Shown here piece by piece: positions 49,966 through 62,080 of a stretch of DNA of 64,000 bases. The notes beneath the pieces were generated by a model, which was given only the letters and a program-made list of their open reading frames with translations, searched no databases and was not told the DNA's origin. How positions within the stretch are numbered: position 1 is the first letter of the stretch; every line of letters starts with the position of its first letter. Made by a program: the position numbers and the translations under genes. Source of the stretch: Daphnia pulex (Eukaryota; Arthropoda; Branchiopoda; Diplostraca; Daphniidae); the NCBI RefSeq assembly GCF_021134715.1, contig NC_060018.1, forward strand, positions 12,851,501-12,915,500, in the 5' to 3' direction.

Positions 49966-50401
49966 AGGATAGCGTAACATCAAAAAATGTATTAAGTCAC
50001 CATAAATGAAGCGTTTGTCTAGAAGTAAGCAATTGTAATGAAATAAGCAATCAAGTTAACGCAAACGTGATAAAAGAAAATAGTCTTAATTTCCACATTA
50101 TCGTTCGTGCCGTATCGTACGTGCCGATCGGCAGTTTGAATCAGTTAAGCTGGAATTTCCAGCTAACTATTTTTAAAATATTTATTCACAGTTCATCACA
50201 TTTTTACATTTGACTGATTTCCACGTTTTTTACGGAAATAATTGCGTGCAACGGAACGCAAATAAGTACAAGATTGTATGCTTTCGAGGGATCGGTAGAG
50301 TGTACTGGCCTTAATAAGGTAATTTACCTTATAGCCTACCGCTAATAAGACTTATGTTAACAAAATGAGTTTAAGGGTTCTAAATATAATCTTTACCTGC
50401 T

Positions 50402-51123
50402 TCAGTCGCTTATCTCTTCTTCGTCACTGAAATAGGAGCTTGGTTTGAATTTCTTCTTTCGGACGTTTGTTGCGGATAACGACGTTGATTGCTCTTGCAT
50501 CGATCGTTTTTGCTGTTCGTAGCGAATGGCAGCACCGAGAGAATCGTCTTGATCTCCTAATTCGCTCCCTTCTTTTTCGTGTTTTCTTGACCCTCTCTTT
50601 GGCGGTTCGCGACTTCCCAATGCGTTACTAGGGCACTGATAACTCAGATGTCCTTCCTGGCCACATTCGAAACACCGCGATTTGTCCTCGTAGGTTTTTT
50701 TCTGAGTTGCAAACTCTTCCGTCCGACCGTTGTCTTTGGCAATTGAGGATTTCAAAATCCGACCAAACATCTGAGGAAAATTAATAAAATTAAAATGTGT
50801 TCCATTATGCCATCGATTAGAAAACCCATACTACATACCTCCTTTTCATTGGTCTGCTGGATGCAGTTGGATGCCTCTTCTTGAGTTTTGTAAACAATGA
50901 AAGCCACGCCTTTGCTTTTTCTTGTCAATCGGTGCTTTACGATGGTTACTCTTTAATTCAAAGTGGATGATTAGGAATCTAGTACAGTCTCAATGATAAT
51001 ATTGAAATTTTACTTAATCACGGTGCCATATTGCCCGAAAATCTGGTGGATGTCATTGTTGGTTAGAGAGAATGGGAAATTTGAGACGTACACTGTGCAA
51101 TCTCGAGTCTGGCTCGCCTCCAT
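50402..51123 (-). CDS. Zcrb1: ZCRB1: CCHC zinc knuckle and RRM protein of the U11/U12 snRNP
   Basis: Three exons (51014-51123, 50839-50950, 50402-50770) encode about 196 residues. An RRM covers about residues 8-80, with RNP2-like [10 protein letters not shown] and RNP1-like [10 protein letters not shown] single zinc knuckle [14 protein letters not shown] lies at about 107-120, and a charged tail ends [19 protein letters not shown] knuckle and acidic tail in this order are the ZCRB1 (U11/U12-31K) pattern, a component of the minor spliceosome. The start is the ATG of [12 protein letters not shown]; an AG acceptor immediately upstream (TAGGTACATGG) suggests a 5' UTR intron. Confidence 0.94.
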
Positions 51124-52686
51124 GTACCTATTCACAAAAACGAAAAAAGGAAAACAAAAATGAATAACCAACCCTTTGCATCACAAATCAATGGACTAGA
51201 AATGCAGCAGAGCAACATTTTATTTTTATGCTCTCCAGTAGCATCCTGTCCCAAAAAAAAATTTCCAGTCGAATAGTGAATAATAGAACAATGAGAAATC
51301 CATCCTTTCAAAGATTTGTGATTGATTGAATCAACGCACATTGACCCGGATATCCGGGCGTCGAAACGAATATTGAAATACTGTCTCATTATTATTTTTT
51401 AATACGCAGAAGCTCCAAGTGTAGTAGTATGTTAATGTGTTTGATCCTAAATGCTCTGAATAATTCAACAGCGAATGCAGTTGTTTTGAGGTCTGGGGAG
51501 GTTTTCGTTGTAACGATACCTCATCCATCACCAAGGGCATATTCATTATAAAAAAAAAGAGGGTTGAATCCCAACCTTTGTCCAACCCAATGAGATTTAC
51601 TACGAGTAACTCACACACACGAACTATATTTGGCCGGCTGCACAGGTTTGAGCTTTTTACCACTTTCACGTTACGTACCAGCGCGGCAAAGGTAACAAAC
51701 GTGGGGTAATAATGAGGCGAATGGAAAGTGGAATGTCATCAATGACAGATGGGGCGAACAGTTGGAAGGCACAAAAGTTGACAAACAGAAAGGTAGAGGG
51801 AAAAGTCAGATAAAAGTGACCTGAAAGAGAAAGAGAAATGAATGATGGCAAAAATGATTGCTGATCAGAAGAGCGTAACGACCGTTGTTGCTTTCAAAGT
51901 TTTCAATCGGAACGTTTTCCACATAAAAAAAAGTCGCGTGATTTTTTTAGAAAAATAGGGAAAAGATGGAGATGGACGTAGAAGAAAAAGGAAACAGGCA
52001 TCAACATGACTTTTATGACGGTTACTCATGCCTATAGAGCACACTATATGGCACAACGAAAGGGAATAAGGATCGACGGGGGGTGCATGATGCCTTCGAG
52101 TTGGTCCACTTTCAGTACACACACAGTCGACTTGGACTGCGACGTCGTATGCAGTTTGGAAAGACCCAAGAACTAGCCAGAGCGTGAACACGTCAAGTTG
52201 CACGATGCGTCGGATCTACCGTCTTCGCCAACAGCGGCAAGGTTATGACGCGCATACGCATAGCGTGATGAAGTAAACGAACTAAAAAAGAGAGGGTGGT
52301 GGGGGGTATGTATGATACGATGTTGTGCAGAGAGCGGGTCACGTAACGACCGCTACCCGTTCTCCATCGCACTGGAAGCTAGCTAGGTATATACTGTGGA
52401 TGGAAGCGTATCCAACAATGGCCATACAAGAGGTGGAAAAAAAAAAGAAATAGAGTCGGGCTGTCGAGTTCGAGAGAGCAGTCAGTTGGGTGTCAGAATT
52501 ACACCGGAACAGTTGGCTACCATATGCTCGTTAGCTTCCGCCCCATAGCATAACATTACGGTTAATATTAACCGCAAATGGATTACTACTCCGATTAATT
52601 ATCGTGAGCTGATTTCAAGAACTGTATCTCCATTGATTGTGTGATCGACAAGACTCCCAATTTAACGCTCTCAATTAAGGATCGAA
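51124..52686. other. Divergent upstream region of ZCRB1 and the cysteine-rich protein gene
   Basis: No conserved coding sequence is visible in these 1.56 kb. The part near 52380-52500 has TATATACTG at about 52389 and a TCAGT initiator word at about 52481 before the + strand gene, but the two are not at promoter spacing. A short reverse-strand 5' UTR exon of ZCRB1 probably lies in the first few hundred bases. Confidence 0.4.
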
Positions 52687-55225
52687 ATGGCTACTCACTA
52701 CATTGTGTCTTCTCTACTATTGATAATCTTGGGTGAGTCTGATCATTTCCAACTATCACCTTTTTAAGGACATTAAAGTTTGAAATAAGCAGGAATATGA
52801 CATTGTACAAAATATTGCAAGATGAATTCAGAAAAGTTGACTTGAATCAATCGCAATATTAAAGCAAGTTAGCCAAAGCCAGCGAGAATCGATTTCGTTC
52901 AAAGTAGCGTGACTGATTTTAAAATAAATGGAAAGGCAAAAGGCATATGTCGAAAGGAAAGAAGGTGGCGTGTTGAAAGAGAACCGAGTCGAAAATGCAC
53001 GCATCGGGTTCAAGCGGAGTAAAAGATGGCTAGATAACAAGGTCAGATTCGCCAAGTTAACGGGAAAGGGCGGCACCACTACTTCACTCGACCAAAACGA
53101 CCCAAAGTAGAGAAGAGAGAGTTGAGCGGAAACGGTAGCGTTCAAACTGTTCAAGGACTGAGATTGCTTTTTTGATGAAATCACGGCATGTTCCATGACG
53201 GCCAATTTCTGCAGAAATAAACTGGTGCAAAGGGTAAAATCAATGAATTAAAGTGCCTCAATTTTGTTCGTTCCAACCGTCTCGTAGGCGATACGGTTTT
53301 CTGTTAAATCAAAACGTTCGGTTGCCAAGTAATTTGTTACCATAAAAAGTAAAGCAAGCAAGTCTTTTACGATTCTTCTGTGATTACATGGCCTCGTTTA
53401 TGACGATTGGCCTTCCACTGTGATTTCCCCCCTGTGATTCAACAATTCCAAAGTGACGGGGCATATTTCGTTTGCATTCAAACGCACAGCACACACACTG
53501 GGCCTATAGTTTTTGTCAAAAGGGGGGGTTGCCTCATCATTGCCCGTCTAGTGAAAGTATTGGGCGCTTCCGTTTCCCTCGCCTCGCTGACAGCCAACTC
53601 AATCAGATTTTGTTTGCAAAATAAATTCCGACCATGAGAAGAAAAGACTATTACGCGGGATGCAGTTGGTCGGTTGGTGTTGGAAGAGAATAACTCGGCA
53701 TATAGTATATACGTTTGCTCACAGCCAAAGTCAACGAATGGGAGAATAGCGTGAGCTCATGACAACTTCCGGTGACTCCTCGTTACGCCTCCCCTTCCCT
53801 CCCGTGCTAGGATTGACAGAGAGTTGGTGGGTTGAGAAGAAAGAAATGGGAAAAAATAAGATGAAATGGCGTTTTTTATGGTGAAGTCGGTTGACTTTAG
53901 CAGATGCACGCACAAGTTGTATTTTCCCAATGTTTCGATCAAATTACTCCTTTGTCACGCGCACAACTCGTTCTACTCTACCCTGTCCCCCCCCCCCCCC
54001 CGAATCTATTGCTGTTTTTGATTTGTTTTTGTTGTTTTCTATCCTATGCTACTAATGCTAGTACATAACTCGCTGGCCACTGTCGCGTTCCAGTCCATCG
54101 TGAGTCACGGCTGTCAGCGAGACCAACTGCATAGATGTGTCAAAACAGCCGAGCCACTGCTACGCAATCCCGACTACGTCGTTCCGGCCACTCTATCCGA
54201 CGTCTCTACTCACTGCAGGTCGTTACATTCAGCGGACACGAGTTGTTTTTCTATTGTGACATTTCTTTGATGAAAGTTAACTACGGGAATTTTTTTGTTT
54301 TTTAACTTTAAAGAATCGGGACTGAATTTATCGATTGCATCAGAGACTACGCCATGATCTGCCTGACGAGCGATAGGCGACAACAACAATTGCAAATCGC
54401 TTTAGACGAAGCCGTCAAGAACGACGAGATGTGCTCGAATGCAAATTATCAAGCAGGTAAGATGATTTAAATTCAAAATTTACGTTTTCTAGGAAAACAA
54501 ATAAATTGTTGTTCCCACGATTCAAACAGATTATCTGAAGCATGCACCGTGCATCAAGTCCATGGCAACAGATGAGGGAAAGTGTCGGAAGCAGCTCAGC
54601 TACCTGATCGATCAAGTGTCGGCTCTTTCGATTTCCAACATACAAATTTGCTGGCAAGTTTCTTGACAAAAAAAACACCCAACATAAAACTTTTGTTACG
54701 AAACATTTTCTGTATGATACAGCGCTCACCATGCATTCCAAGAGTGCATGTTGGCAGCAGCTGATAGAAACTGTCGAGCGTCATTAGACGGCAAAGCAGT
54801 CCAATTCACCAAAGACATGTTCTCGAAATCACTGGCCTTCCTTCTCAAGCAATGCGAGGACTATGTGTCAGTAACTTGGTCATTTGATGACACCTTGACA
54901 GTTGCTATAATTAAAGTTGGAAATTTGTTCTCACCGTTTCAGACCAAACTCTGCACAGTGTCCAATAGCAGGATTGACTGCTCAGGATGTGTGGGAAACT
55001 TCAGTACCTCTTCAAGACAGCACTAGACCCACTTTCAACGATTTCACTACACGAAGAAGCAACAATTTTGTCTGGCAACAGACTACCTTCAAGCCTTGGT
55101 ATCCTGGAATCAGAAGCAATTCAATTGACTCACCCAAACAACAGGGGCTCTTTTCAAAAACTAGCAAATCAACTGGAAATGTCTTTCTCTTCCTATCTAT
55201 TCTTTTCATTCCTCTATTATTCTAG
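52687..55225 (+). CDS. Cysteine-rich secreted or GPI-anchored protein, arthropod hemolymph-glycoprotein-like
   Basis: Exons 52687-52732, 54062-54218, 54314-54456, 54530-54653, 54723-54864 and a last exon from 54943. A signal peptide (HYIVSSLLLIILG) is followed by about 185 residues with cysteines in regularly spaced groups: HGCQRDQLHRC, IDCIRDYAMIC, APCIKS, QECMLAAADRNC, KQCEDY. The even spacing on helices resembles the 27-kDa hemolymph glycoprotein or T20D4.11-like families; I cannot decide between them. The last exon is uncertain. One frame ends at 55026. The frame with a Thr/Ser-rich stretch and a hydrophobic tail (VFLFLSILFIPLLF, stop at 55225) looks like a GPI signal but does not join in frame to the splice I found. 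The intron after 54653 appears to use a GC donor. Confidence 0.62.
52733..54061. other. Long first intron of the cysteine-rich protein gene
   Basis: The 1.33-kb intron holds a 14-base C run (53987-54000), a G run at 53522-53528 and chance ORFs on both strands. The 125-residue reverse frame at 52828-53205 has no motif. No transposon ends seen. Confidence 0.55.
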
Positions 55226-55269
55226 TAGGTACTACTGTGCTTTTTAACTTTTTGGCTGTCATGTTTTCG

Positions 55270-55275
55270 AATAAA
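55270..55275 (+). terminator. Polyadenylation signal of the cysteine-rich protein gene
   Basis: AATAAA lies 45 bases after the later stop codon (55225), which fits a transcript ending that includes the hydrophobic-tail frame. Confidence 0.5.
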
Positions 55276-56062
55276 TATTACAATCATTTACCTTCGCTGT
55301 TTCAAGCAAAGTAGAAAATGTCATCATCATTTACTTTGCCTGGTTTTTCCCCATTTCAAACACTAAATTACTTTTCTTCATTCCAGGTCTTATATATATA
55401 ATACACGACTCAATGTATACATTGAATTTTTGTGCTTGATTCAAATATACGATTCGGGTAATGAAATGAAATCAAGACTAACTTTAAAAGATGCTACAAT
55501 TGACTATGATATGACTTACCCTTTGTTGTTTCTACTTCTTATTTGGTGGACGAATGAAATATTTATTTGAGAATCACTGAATGTAAATAATACTACCAAG
55601 CTGCTGCTGTTTTCTAGTTTAAATTTAAACTCGAATTCAGCCTAATCAATAGAATATGAGACTTGAGACCACAATGTGATGTGACAACTGAAAATCGTCT
55701 GCTATATCATATTGTTATCTTCAATCTTCATCACTAGATGGCTACAATTATAGATAGTTTAAATTGGCGCAAAATACAAAGTTTAAACAAATAAAATAAC
55801 GAACCACAGAAAAAACTAGAGGTAAAAAAAAAGACTTGAGGTGGAATTATTTTAGCTTTGTCACAATTAAAAAAATTTTAAAATCTTCAAGACGGGTAAT
55901 TTATGCTAGAGTAAGAAAAGTTTGTTTTTCCGTGTAGACTGTGCACTGCAACGTGAGCTTAAAATTAGCCCAAAACTATAAATCTCAAGACTACATACAT
56001 TATTTTTATTTTTTGCTTTCATAGAGAAACTATATGAACAATGGCACTAGATATTTATGATT
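55276..56062. other. Convergent AT-rich intergenic region
   Basis: AT-rich sequence between the stop of the cysteine-rich gene and the stop of TMEM177. Contains A and T runs and no coding similarity; probably the two 3' UTRs and a short spacer. Confidence 0.5.
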
Positions 56063-57226
56063 TCATGAATCTTTTACTGGCGCCGGTTCCTCTGGCTTTT
56101 TAAAAGATTCAAACCGGCGTGCAGCCCGGTCTCGAAGAGTCACAAAAGGGACGTGTTTCGTTCTAAATGTCTCGCGATCATTGCCTAAAGAAGTGTACAA
56201 CTTGGGACCTTCATCGCCAAGAAGCGACCTCATTGCCAAGTTTCGTTGCAAAATTTTGCTGTAAAACTCAAGTGCGCCTTTAGCGTATTCTTCCGATATT
56301 CCGGCGGCTGCTTCGTCAGCATCTTCTTCCCAACGGTACGTTGTAAAGTCTTTAATGAACATCCACGTAGTAAACATGATACCACCCAAGAGGGTGTAAA
56401 GAGTTGCACGAAGCTGAAAAGGGCGGGCAAACATATTTGCTCTTCGATTGAATTTGTAGGCCACATAATAATAGGCGTAGCAAGAAGCCATGTTTACGAA
56501 CGTTTGAAGAGCCACATGTTGGGTATTTGCTTTGCACATTTCTCGAGCGATCGCATACTTTTGAGCTGAATCAGACAAAAGTAATGAAGATTCCAATGCA
56601 ATTCCTTCAGGAGTGGTCCAGTGGACAGTTTTTTGTCCCACCTAAACCAATGCAAAGTCAATTAAATAGGCTGCCAGACAATAATCTGTACTCAGTTGTA
56701 ACAAAAAACAACAAGTACCGTTGTTCCAATGATGGTGACTAAAAAACTCTAGGGAAGAAAACTTACAACAATATTTTGCTTGTCAGCAGGAGTGATGGAT
56801 GATTTATAGTTGTAATTAGCAGGTATTCCAATAATTGCTCCAGTTCTAAATTTGGCAGTTCCAATATGAATAATATCAAATCCAAAAACCGTGAAGGATG
56901 ATTCTGCAGGTATTCTGCTTGAGATATCTTGTTCCAATTTCAAATCACTTTTAACTTGATTCACTTTTTCAATCATTTCGGCTGGGACAGGAACTGGAAA
57001 GCCATCTCTAGCACGAGTTAATGAAAAGAATTCTACATCAAATTTGTAGTTTACGTCAAGGGGGAAATATTTACCTGAAGAGCTGGAGGAATTCTTTAGT
57101 CTTGTCTAAGAACAAGGTATTGGGTAGGTATGGAACGAGTGTTGCAGAAGTTGTAGCTAAGATAGCTAGTACACCAGTTGTCATGTGGCCTTTATCCGAA
57201 GTAAAAAAGGCAGCTAATTTGGACAT
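56063..57226 (-). CDS. Tmem177: TMEM177, mitochondrial inner-membrane COX2 assembly factor
   Basis: Three exons (57075-57226, 56767-57007, 56063-56641) encode about 323 residues. An N-terminal hydrophobic stretch (GVLAILATTSATLVPYL) and two further membrane segments (VALQTFVNMASCYAYYYVAY; TLYTLLGGIMFTTWMF) flank the family's FTVFGFDIIHIGTAKFRTGA and GIPANYNY blocks. Order and length match TMEM177, which stabilises newly made cytochrome oxidase subunit 2 in vertebrates. Start chosen at MSKLAAFFTSDKG. It diverges from EEF1AKMT4 with 407 bases between starts. Confidence 0.88.
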
Positions 57227-57633
57227 TTTGTTTCTGAAATAGAAATATAAATAAAACGGTTTATTTGAATGATACCCAGATGTCTCTAGTAGTTAGAACT
57301 GAAAGCATTGACGCCAGTCACGTTTTGCTGGTACCCCTGGTAGTTGGTAGAGCACATTTTGTTAAAAGTAGCAGGTAAGAAAATTTGAACAAAACACTCT
57401 AAATGATTCTTGGCTGATTCTAAGGACTCGTTTTACTCACCTGAATTGATTTTAAACAGAAAGTTGATTAGATAATAGTCGAAATAGTTCCAACCGAAGT
57501 TTGTCGGTTCCAAAAAGTATTCTGCTAATAATGATTGTTGTCAAAGCTCAAAGCAGGTGCTGGCATCTAGCGTTCAATTTAACAGACTGAGGATTTGAAA
57601 CTTACTTATAAGAGTAGAGCTAGATTGCAGGTC
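57227..57633. promoter_or_regulatory. Divergent promoter region of TMEM177 and EEF1AKMT4
   Basis: This 407-base gap must hold the promoters of both genes. It is of mixed composition, with no TATA box at usable spacing on either strand. A CTTACTTATAAGAG word at 57600 lies too close to the EEF1AKMT4 ATG to act as its TATA box. Confidence 0.4.
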
Positions 57634-58561
57634 ATGTCTTGTTTGCCTGACAAGAATACAGACTACTCGTCGGTGGATTACTGGAACGAACGATATGGTT
57701 CAGAAGAATCTTTCGAGTGGTGCAAAAGCTACTCGGTATTCAAGGACCTCATCCGCAAAGAAGTGCAACCATCCGACAGGATCCTAATGTTGGGTAACGA
57801 AAGTTTATAGCATCTCAATGAACTGTCAATGAAGAACTCTGCTTTCTTTTCTTGATCGACAACGATGTGATGACTCATTGGCTCGTTTGTGTAGGGTGCG
57901 GCAACAGCAGACTAAGCGAAGACATGTATCGGGACGGTTTCCATAACATTACCAACGTCGATTACTCGACTGTGGTAGTCGAAAATATGAAGAATCGATC
58001 CGAGGAGGCTCGATCAATGCAATGGCTCGTTATGGATATCAAAGATTTGAAATTCGAAAGCGGCAGCTTTGATATTGTGATCGAGAAGGCCACGCTAGAC
58101 GCTCTCCTGGTTGGAGAACGGGATCCCTGGAGCTTGTCGCCCGACAGCCGAACTCTGATGGATGATATTCTTATTCAGGTAATAATAAATAGGCCATTTG
58201 CAGGCTGCTGAATCGATTTGAATTTCTATGTCATAATATTGTGCAGGTGAGCCAGGTACTGAGCAGCCGAGGCCGGTTCATTTCCATCACGTTCGCCCAA
58301 CCTCACTTTCGCAAGCGGATCTACGCCCGGGAGCTATACGGCTGGAGCATCCGCACCGAGACGTTCGGAGACGGATTCCATTTCTTCTTTTACGTCATGA
58401 CCAAAGGTGAGCGGTTGTCTGCTCACGATGCGCAACTCGACAAGTCGGCATGGACAAATAATCACAACAACCTGGAAAGTCAGCCAGCCGTGACGAGATT
58501 GCAGCAGCAGCGTGAAGACAACAATGATGACGATAGCTACCTCAACTCTATTGAAATGTGA
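57634..58561 (+). CDS. Eef1akmt4: EEF1A lysine methyltransferase 4 (EEF1AKMT4)
   Basis: Three exons (57634-57793, 57895-58178, 58247-58561) encode about 252 residues. It is a class I SAM-dependent methyltransferase: motif I is ILMLGCGNSRLSED, split by the first intron, then NVDYSTVVVENM, and the catalytic-core motif SFDIVIEKATLDALLVGERDPW. Downstream RGRFISITFAQPHFRKR and the C-terminal YLNSIEM are specific to EEF1AKMT4, whose human form trimethylates Lys36 of elongation factor 1A. An in-frame ATG upstream at 57595 exists, but MSCLPDKNTDYSSVDYW at 57634 gives the family's N-terminus. All SAM-binding residues appear intact. Confidence 0.95.
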
Positions 58562-59708
58562 CAGGCCGACGTAATACGTACTTGGCTTAGTTTTCTTTCC
58601 AAATAATTTGTTTCTTCACTCTCTCTCCAAAAATCTGCAATGGGGACCCAAAAGTGCTCATTCCGAATTAATAGAACGTGAAAGTTATTTGAATTTTTGT
58701 TTTCTTTTTCGTAATAATTCAAGTATTTACACACGAAAGAAGAATATAAACCTGGATTGATATAAATTGTGGAGCTAGATGGGGGGAGGGGGGCTATTAA
58801 AATTAAGGTGTGTGTGTGTAGAGAGAGAAAGTGCTTGGATGATGGGAGAAGAAAAAAAGGTGACTGGTTGTATATAACACACAAAGTTATTGCGTTGGGT
58901 GGAGGGGGGAGAATAAAGAATACGCACACGCACGCACAGACATACACATAAATATATACACGGGTATATACTGTATGTAGATATACATAAAACATTGATC
59001 ATCATCATCATCCGAATGTATATATGTGTGATAGCACTGTTGTTGAAGTATTTCGCGAAACCGAAATACACACAAATCATAAAATAAACAAAAACAGCAG
59101 CCACCTTTTCTTATGAAATTGTACGAATGAAAAAAGGTCAGGACTGGCTGAGACATGAGACAGACGTGATGGATGCCAAAAAAGAGCAACTGATTTCTCT
59201 TGTACAGAAACAGAAACATTGCCACTTTTTCGTTCTCTTTTCATCGTCTCTTTTGTTGTACCGTCAATATCTCGGAGCCATTCATTCGTGAGTGCTTGTG
59301 TGTGAACAGAGGCGGAATGAAAATCTGCCAGGGAAAACCGTCGAAACAATTCCGAAACAAACGACATTCCAAAGTACACAAAACACCAACGTTAAAGCAA
59401 TGTACACACACACACAACGACATCAATCGAGTTAATATTATTACACATGTGCTAAAAAGTTCTATAATACACGAGAGCGGACCAAAAATATTTATAGAAT
59501 AGCTGTTAAATACAAATCAATTCCCAGCCACTAGAATAATTGTTATAGGGTGAAAAGAAGATGAGAGAGAGAGTGATGATTGTTAAAGCTTTTTTTTTGC
59601 CGTGCGCTGGAACAAGAAGAAAAAAGAAATGCGAAAATTCGTCGTTTCCTCTCGATGACCTCGTCACGTTATTTATCTCCGTCACGAATAAAAAACATTT
59701 TTTCTCCT
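58562..59708. other. Convergent 3' region with GT/CA microsatellites
   Basis: Between the EEF1AKMT4 stop and the stop of the uncharacterised membrane-protein gene. Contains GT (58808-58818), CACACGCACGCAC (58922-58936) and ACAC (59404-59414) runs and a TATATACAC-rich stretch at 58950-58985. No conserved coding sequence. Confidence 0.5.
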
Positions 59709-62080
59709 TCAAATGTAATCGCTGACGAAAACCGTTTTGGATTGCTGTTGTTGTTGTTGCTGCTTGTGTTGTTGTTGTTGTTGTTGCAGCCGCTGAGGGA
59801 AGTAGAGTTCGCCGTTGTCCAGGTAGTGGGACGTGGGCGATTGAGTTAGAGCGGCTTTGAGGGCAGCAATCGACACGACGCTGCCCGTCTTGAGAGATTG
59901 GATCCCGTTACCTTGACTCGGCCACGACATCTCCCTCTCCTGGAACCGCTTCAGCACGGCTGCCCGGCTTCGGTGACTCGACTTTTTACGCAAATTCACC
60001 ATCGGTTGTTGGTGCTGCTGTTGTTGTTGCCGGAATGGCGAGCGTCGCACTGGACTCGATTCATTTTTCGTCGTCTGATTGCTGGACAATTCAATGGCCG
60101 AACAAATGAGCGACTGATTCTCTTTGAAGGGAGACGTCAGCGACGACTCTGGTGACGATTGGAGCGGATCCGACCCGTCCATGTAGAGGGAAAAGAGCGA
60201 ATCGCTGCGAACGCAACAGCCGTCAAACTTGCCGTCGCTATAGTCCAGGCCGCTGCTGAGGTCGTCCTCTTGACTTTCACCGAGGACGTCGATGTCGTTC
60301 ATCGACAATGATGTCAGCAATTTGGAGCGTCGTAAACTGGACGACGACTCCCCAAATGCCGTCTGCTGTTGTTCCTTGGGTCCAATCTACGCAGCAGCAA
60401 ATGAAAACATGTTTGGTTATTATTATAACCCAGCAAACTCTCTCGATGGCGACCATAATATAAAAATAGAAAAGAAAAGAAGCTATAGAGAGAAATATTG
60501 ACCTGGATAGTGACGCAAGTGACGATTCCGTGGCGGCTTTCGCTGGTAGCCGCCAGCACTTCTCGGGTGTCGTCGGCGACGGCCATCGTGTCGTGTTTGC
60601 CGGCGCATTTGACGTCGAGTCCGTTGCACAAGATGCGATAAGTGGCAGAGCGGGCGACTCTCGAGCGCGGTCTCAAATCCTCCAATCCGAAAACAACTTC
60701 GGTTGATGCTGATGCAGATGCGGAGGCAACAACGTCGTTCGGCGGGGTAATGAGCGTCTGGCGCGATGTTCTGATGTTGTGAAACTCGAAATCATCTCCA
60801 GCGCTTTCCGTGGCTGACCCTTCGTCTTCTTCTTCTTCTTCGTCGTCGTCGTCAATTTCTCTTTGCCGCAGCAAATTCGGCGCAAATTCGTCCAGGAGGC
60901 TTCCGGCGGGGCCCTCGACGCTTTCGAGCGTGTGACTCGAGCTGAGTGTCTCGGACAGGGAAGCGTAAATCGGTTCGTGACTCTTGAATTTCGAGTGGAG
61001 CGAAGTCGATGATGCGGTGACGTGATGGGCTGCGTGATGAACGGGTGCGAGCAGCACGTCAGCCACTTGCTCCTCGGCGTCGGCGAACGAAGGTGGGGCA
61101 CCGATCGAAGACAACGGGTCGTTGTAAAACGGTTCAATCGACTGCAACTGCGACTGCGACTGGTGGTGGTGGTGCCGGGATGAGGTTGGTAATGTATCGA
61201 CATTGGCGCATTGGCTTTGGAAAGAGTCGATAGTCGACGTCATGGATAGGATCCTGGCTCGGCTCATAAACGTCATCAACGGCGGCTTAGTGGCTTCGGG
61301 GTAAACGGCTTCGGCAATGTGAGACTGAGACCCCATGATAGCCGATCCACGTTGTTGTTGTTGCTGCTGCTGAGCTGGGCGGTGGTCGTAGGCCGAAACG
61401 CCCATTCTTGATGGACGCCGATTGCCTGTCATGACGTCCCCGCAGCCAAAAAGAAAAAGAAATAAATAAAAAGAAATAAATAACGCTGTACATTTCGACG
61501 GGAATTATTAGCCACGTAAAGGAAATAAGGAGAGCAATTTAGTGCGCCGACAAGTGTCGATGACGTACCTCGTTTACCATCGCCTGACGAAGGGTTCATC
61601 AGGTGAACGAAGAGAGAACCGTTAGTCAAAGGGAATTTGGCTTCGGTGGGTTCCTGCGAATAAATCTGGCTCATCCGGTAACGGGTGTCATCGTCTGCAA
61701 ATTTAAAAAAAAAATGGATGTCAATCATTTTAAAATCTCTCTTTATACAAGAAAAACTGAAAATTTTAAATTTTTTAAATTGTACCGATTTTCATGGGAG
61801 CGATGAGATTGGGTTCCAGAGTGGCCGATTCGGAAGTCACGGGCGAGCGGTGGTGGTGGTGGTGGTGGTGGTGGTTGAGATGACGATGTCGGTCAGCGCC
61901 AATGCGGCGTGACCCCGGTCTGAGCGAGTCCACCATCCAAGCGTAGAGGACTGGGTCGATAAAAACCAGGACGGCCATGAACAAGAGGCCAGAGAAAAGA
62001 GACAAACCCAAGACGAGGGCGGAAAAAGGCCAAGCGGACGGCAGAATGTCGGCGAAAAACGTGCCCAGCGTCGTCAAAAC
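59709..62080 (-). CDS. Uncharacterised membrane protein with a long cytoplasmic low-complexity tail, 5' end not found
   Basis: Four exons join in frame: 61786-62080, 61569-61694, 60503-61425 and 59709-60386 (about 673 residues; the start is missing). The first visible exon encodes two closely spaced hydrophobic segments (FADILPSAWPFSALVLGLSL; LLFMAVLVFIDPVLYAWMVD), then an octahistidine run. The remainder is hydrophilic: a poly-Gln tract at 61345-61370, a strongly acidic stretch (about 60820-60855), and a conserved-looking folded piece containing ATYRILCNGLDVKCAGKHD. It ends with poly-Gln and SKTVFVSDYI. I do not recognise the family. The consistent splice phases and acidic/basic blocks support a real gene. 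Confidence 0.7.

Larger units (their letters stand above)
46920..50401. other. Gene-poor region between the palindrome and ZCRB1
   Basis: Outside the right edge of the palindrome there are 3.5 kb of mostly AT-rich sequence with an 11-base G run at 47040-47050 and A runs. The best open frames (47416-47679 on the reverse strand, 87 residues; 48565-48777, 70 residues, Lys-rich) have no recognisable motif. A TATATAAAGG word stands at 47490 on the + strand. An irregular 14-base repeat occupies 49745-49965. Confidence 0.45.

Noticed and set aside
52828-53205. 125-residue reverse-strand ORF
   Set aside because: It lies wholly in the first intron of the cysteine-rich gene and has no recognisable motif or promoter.
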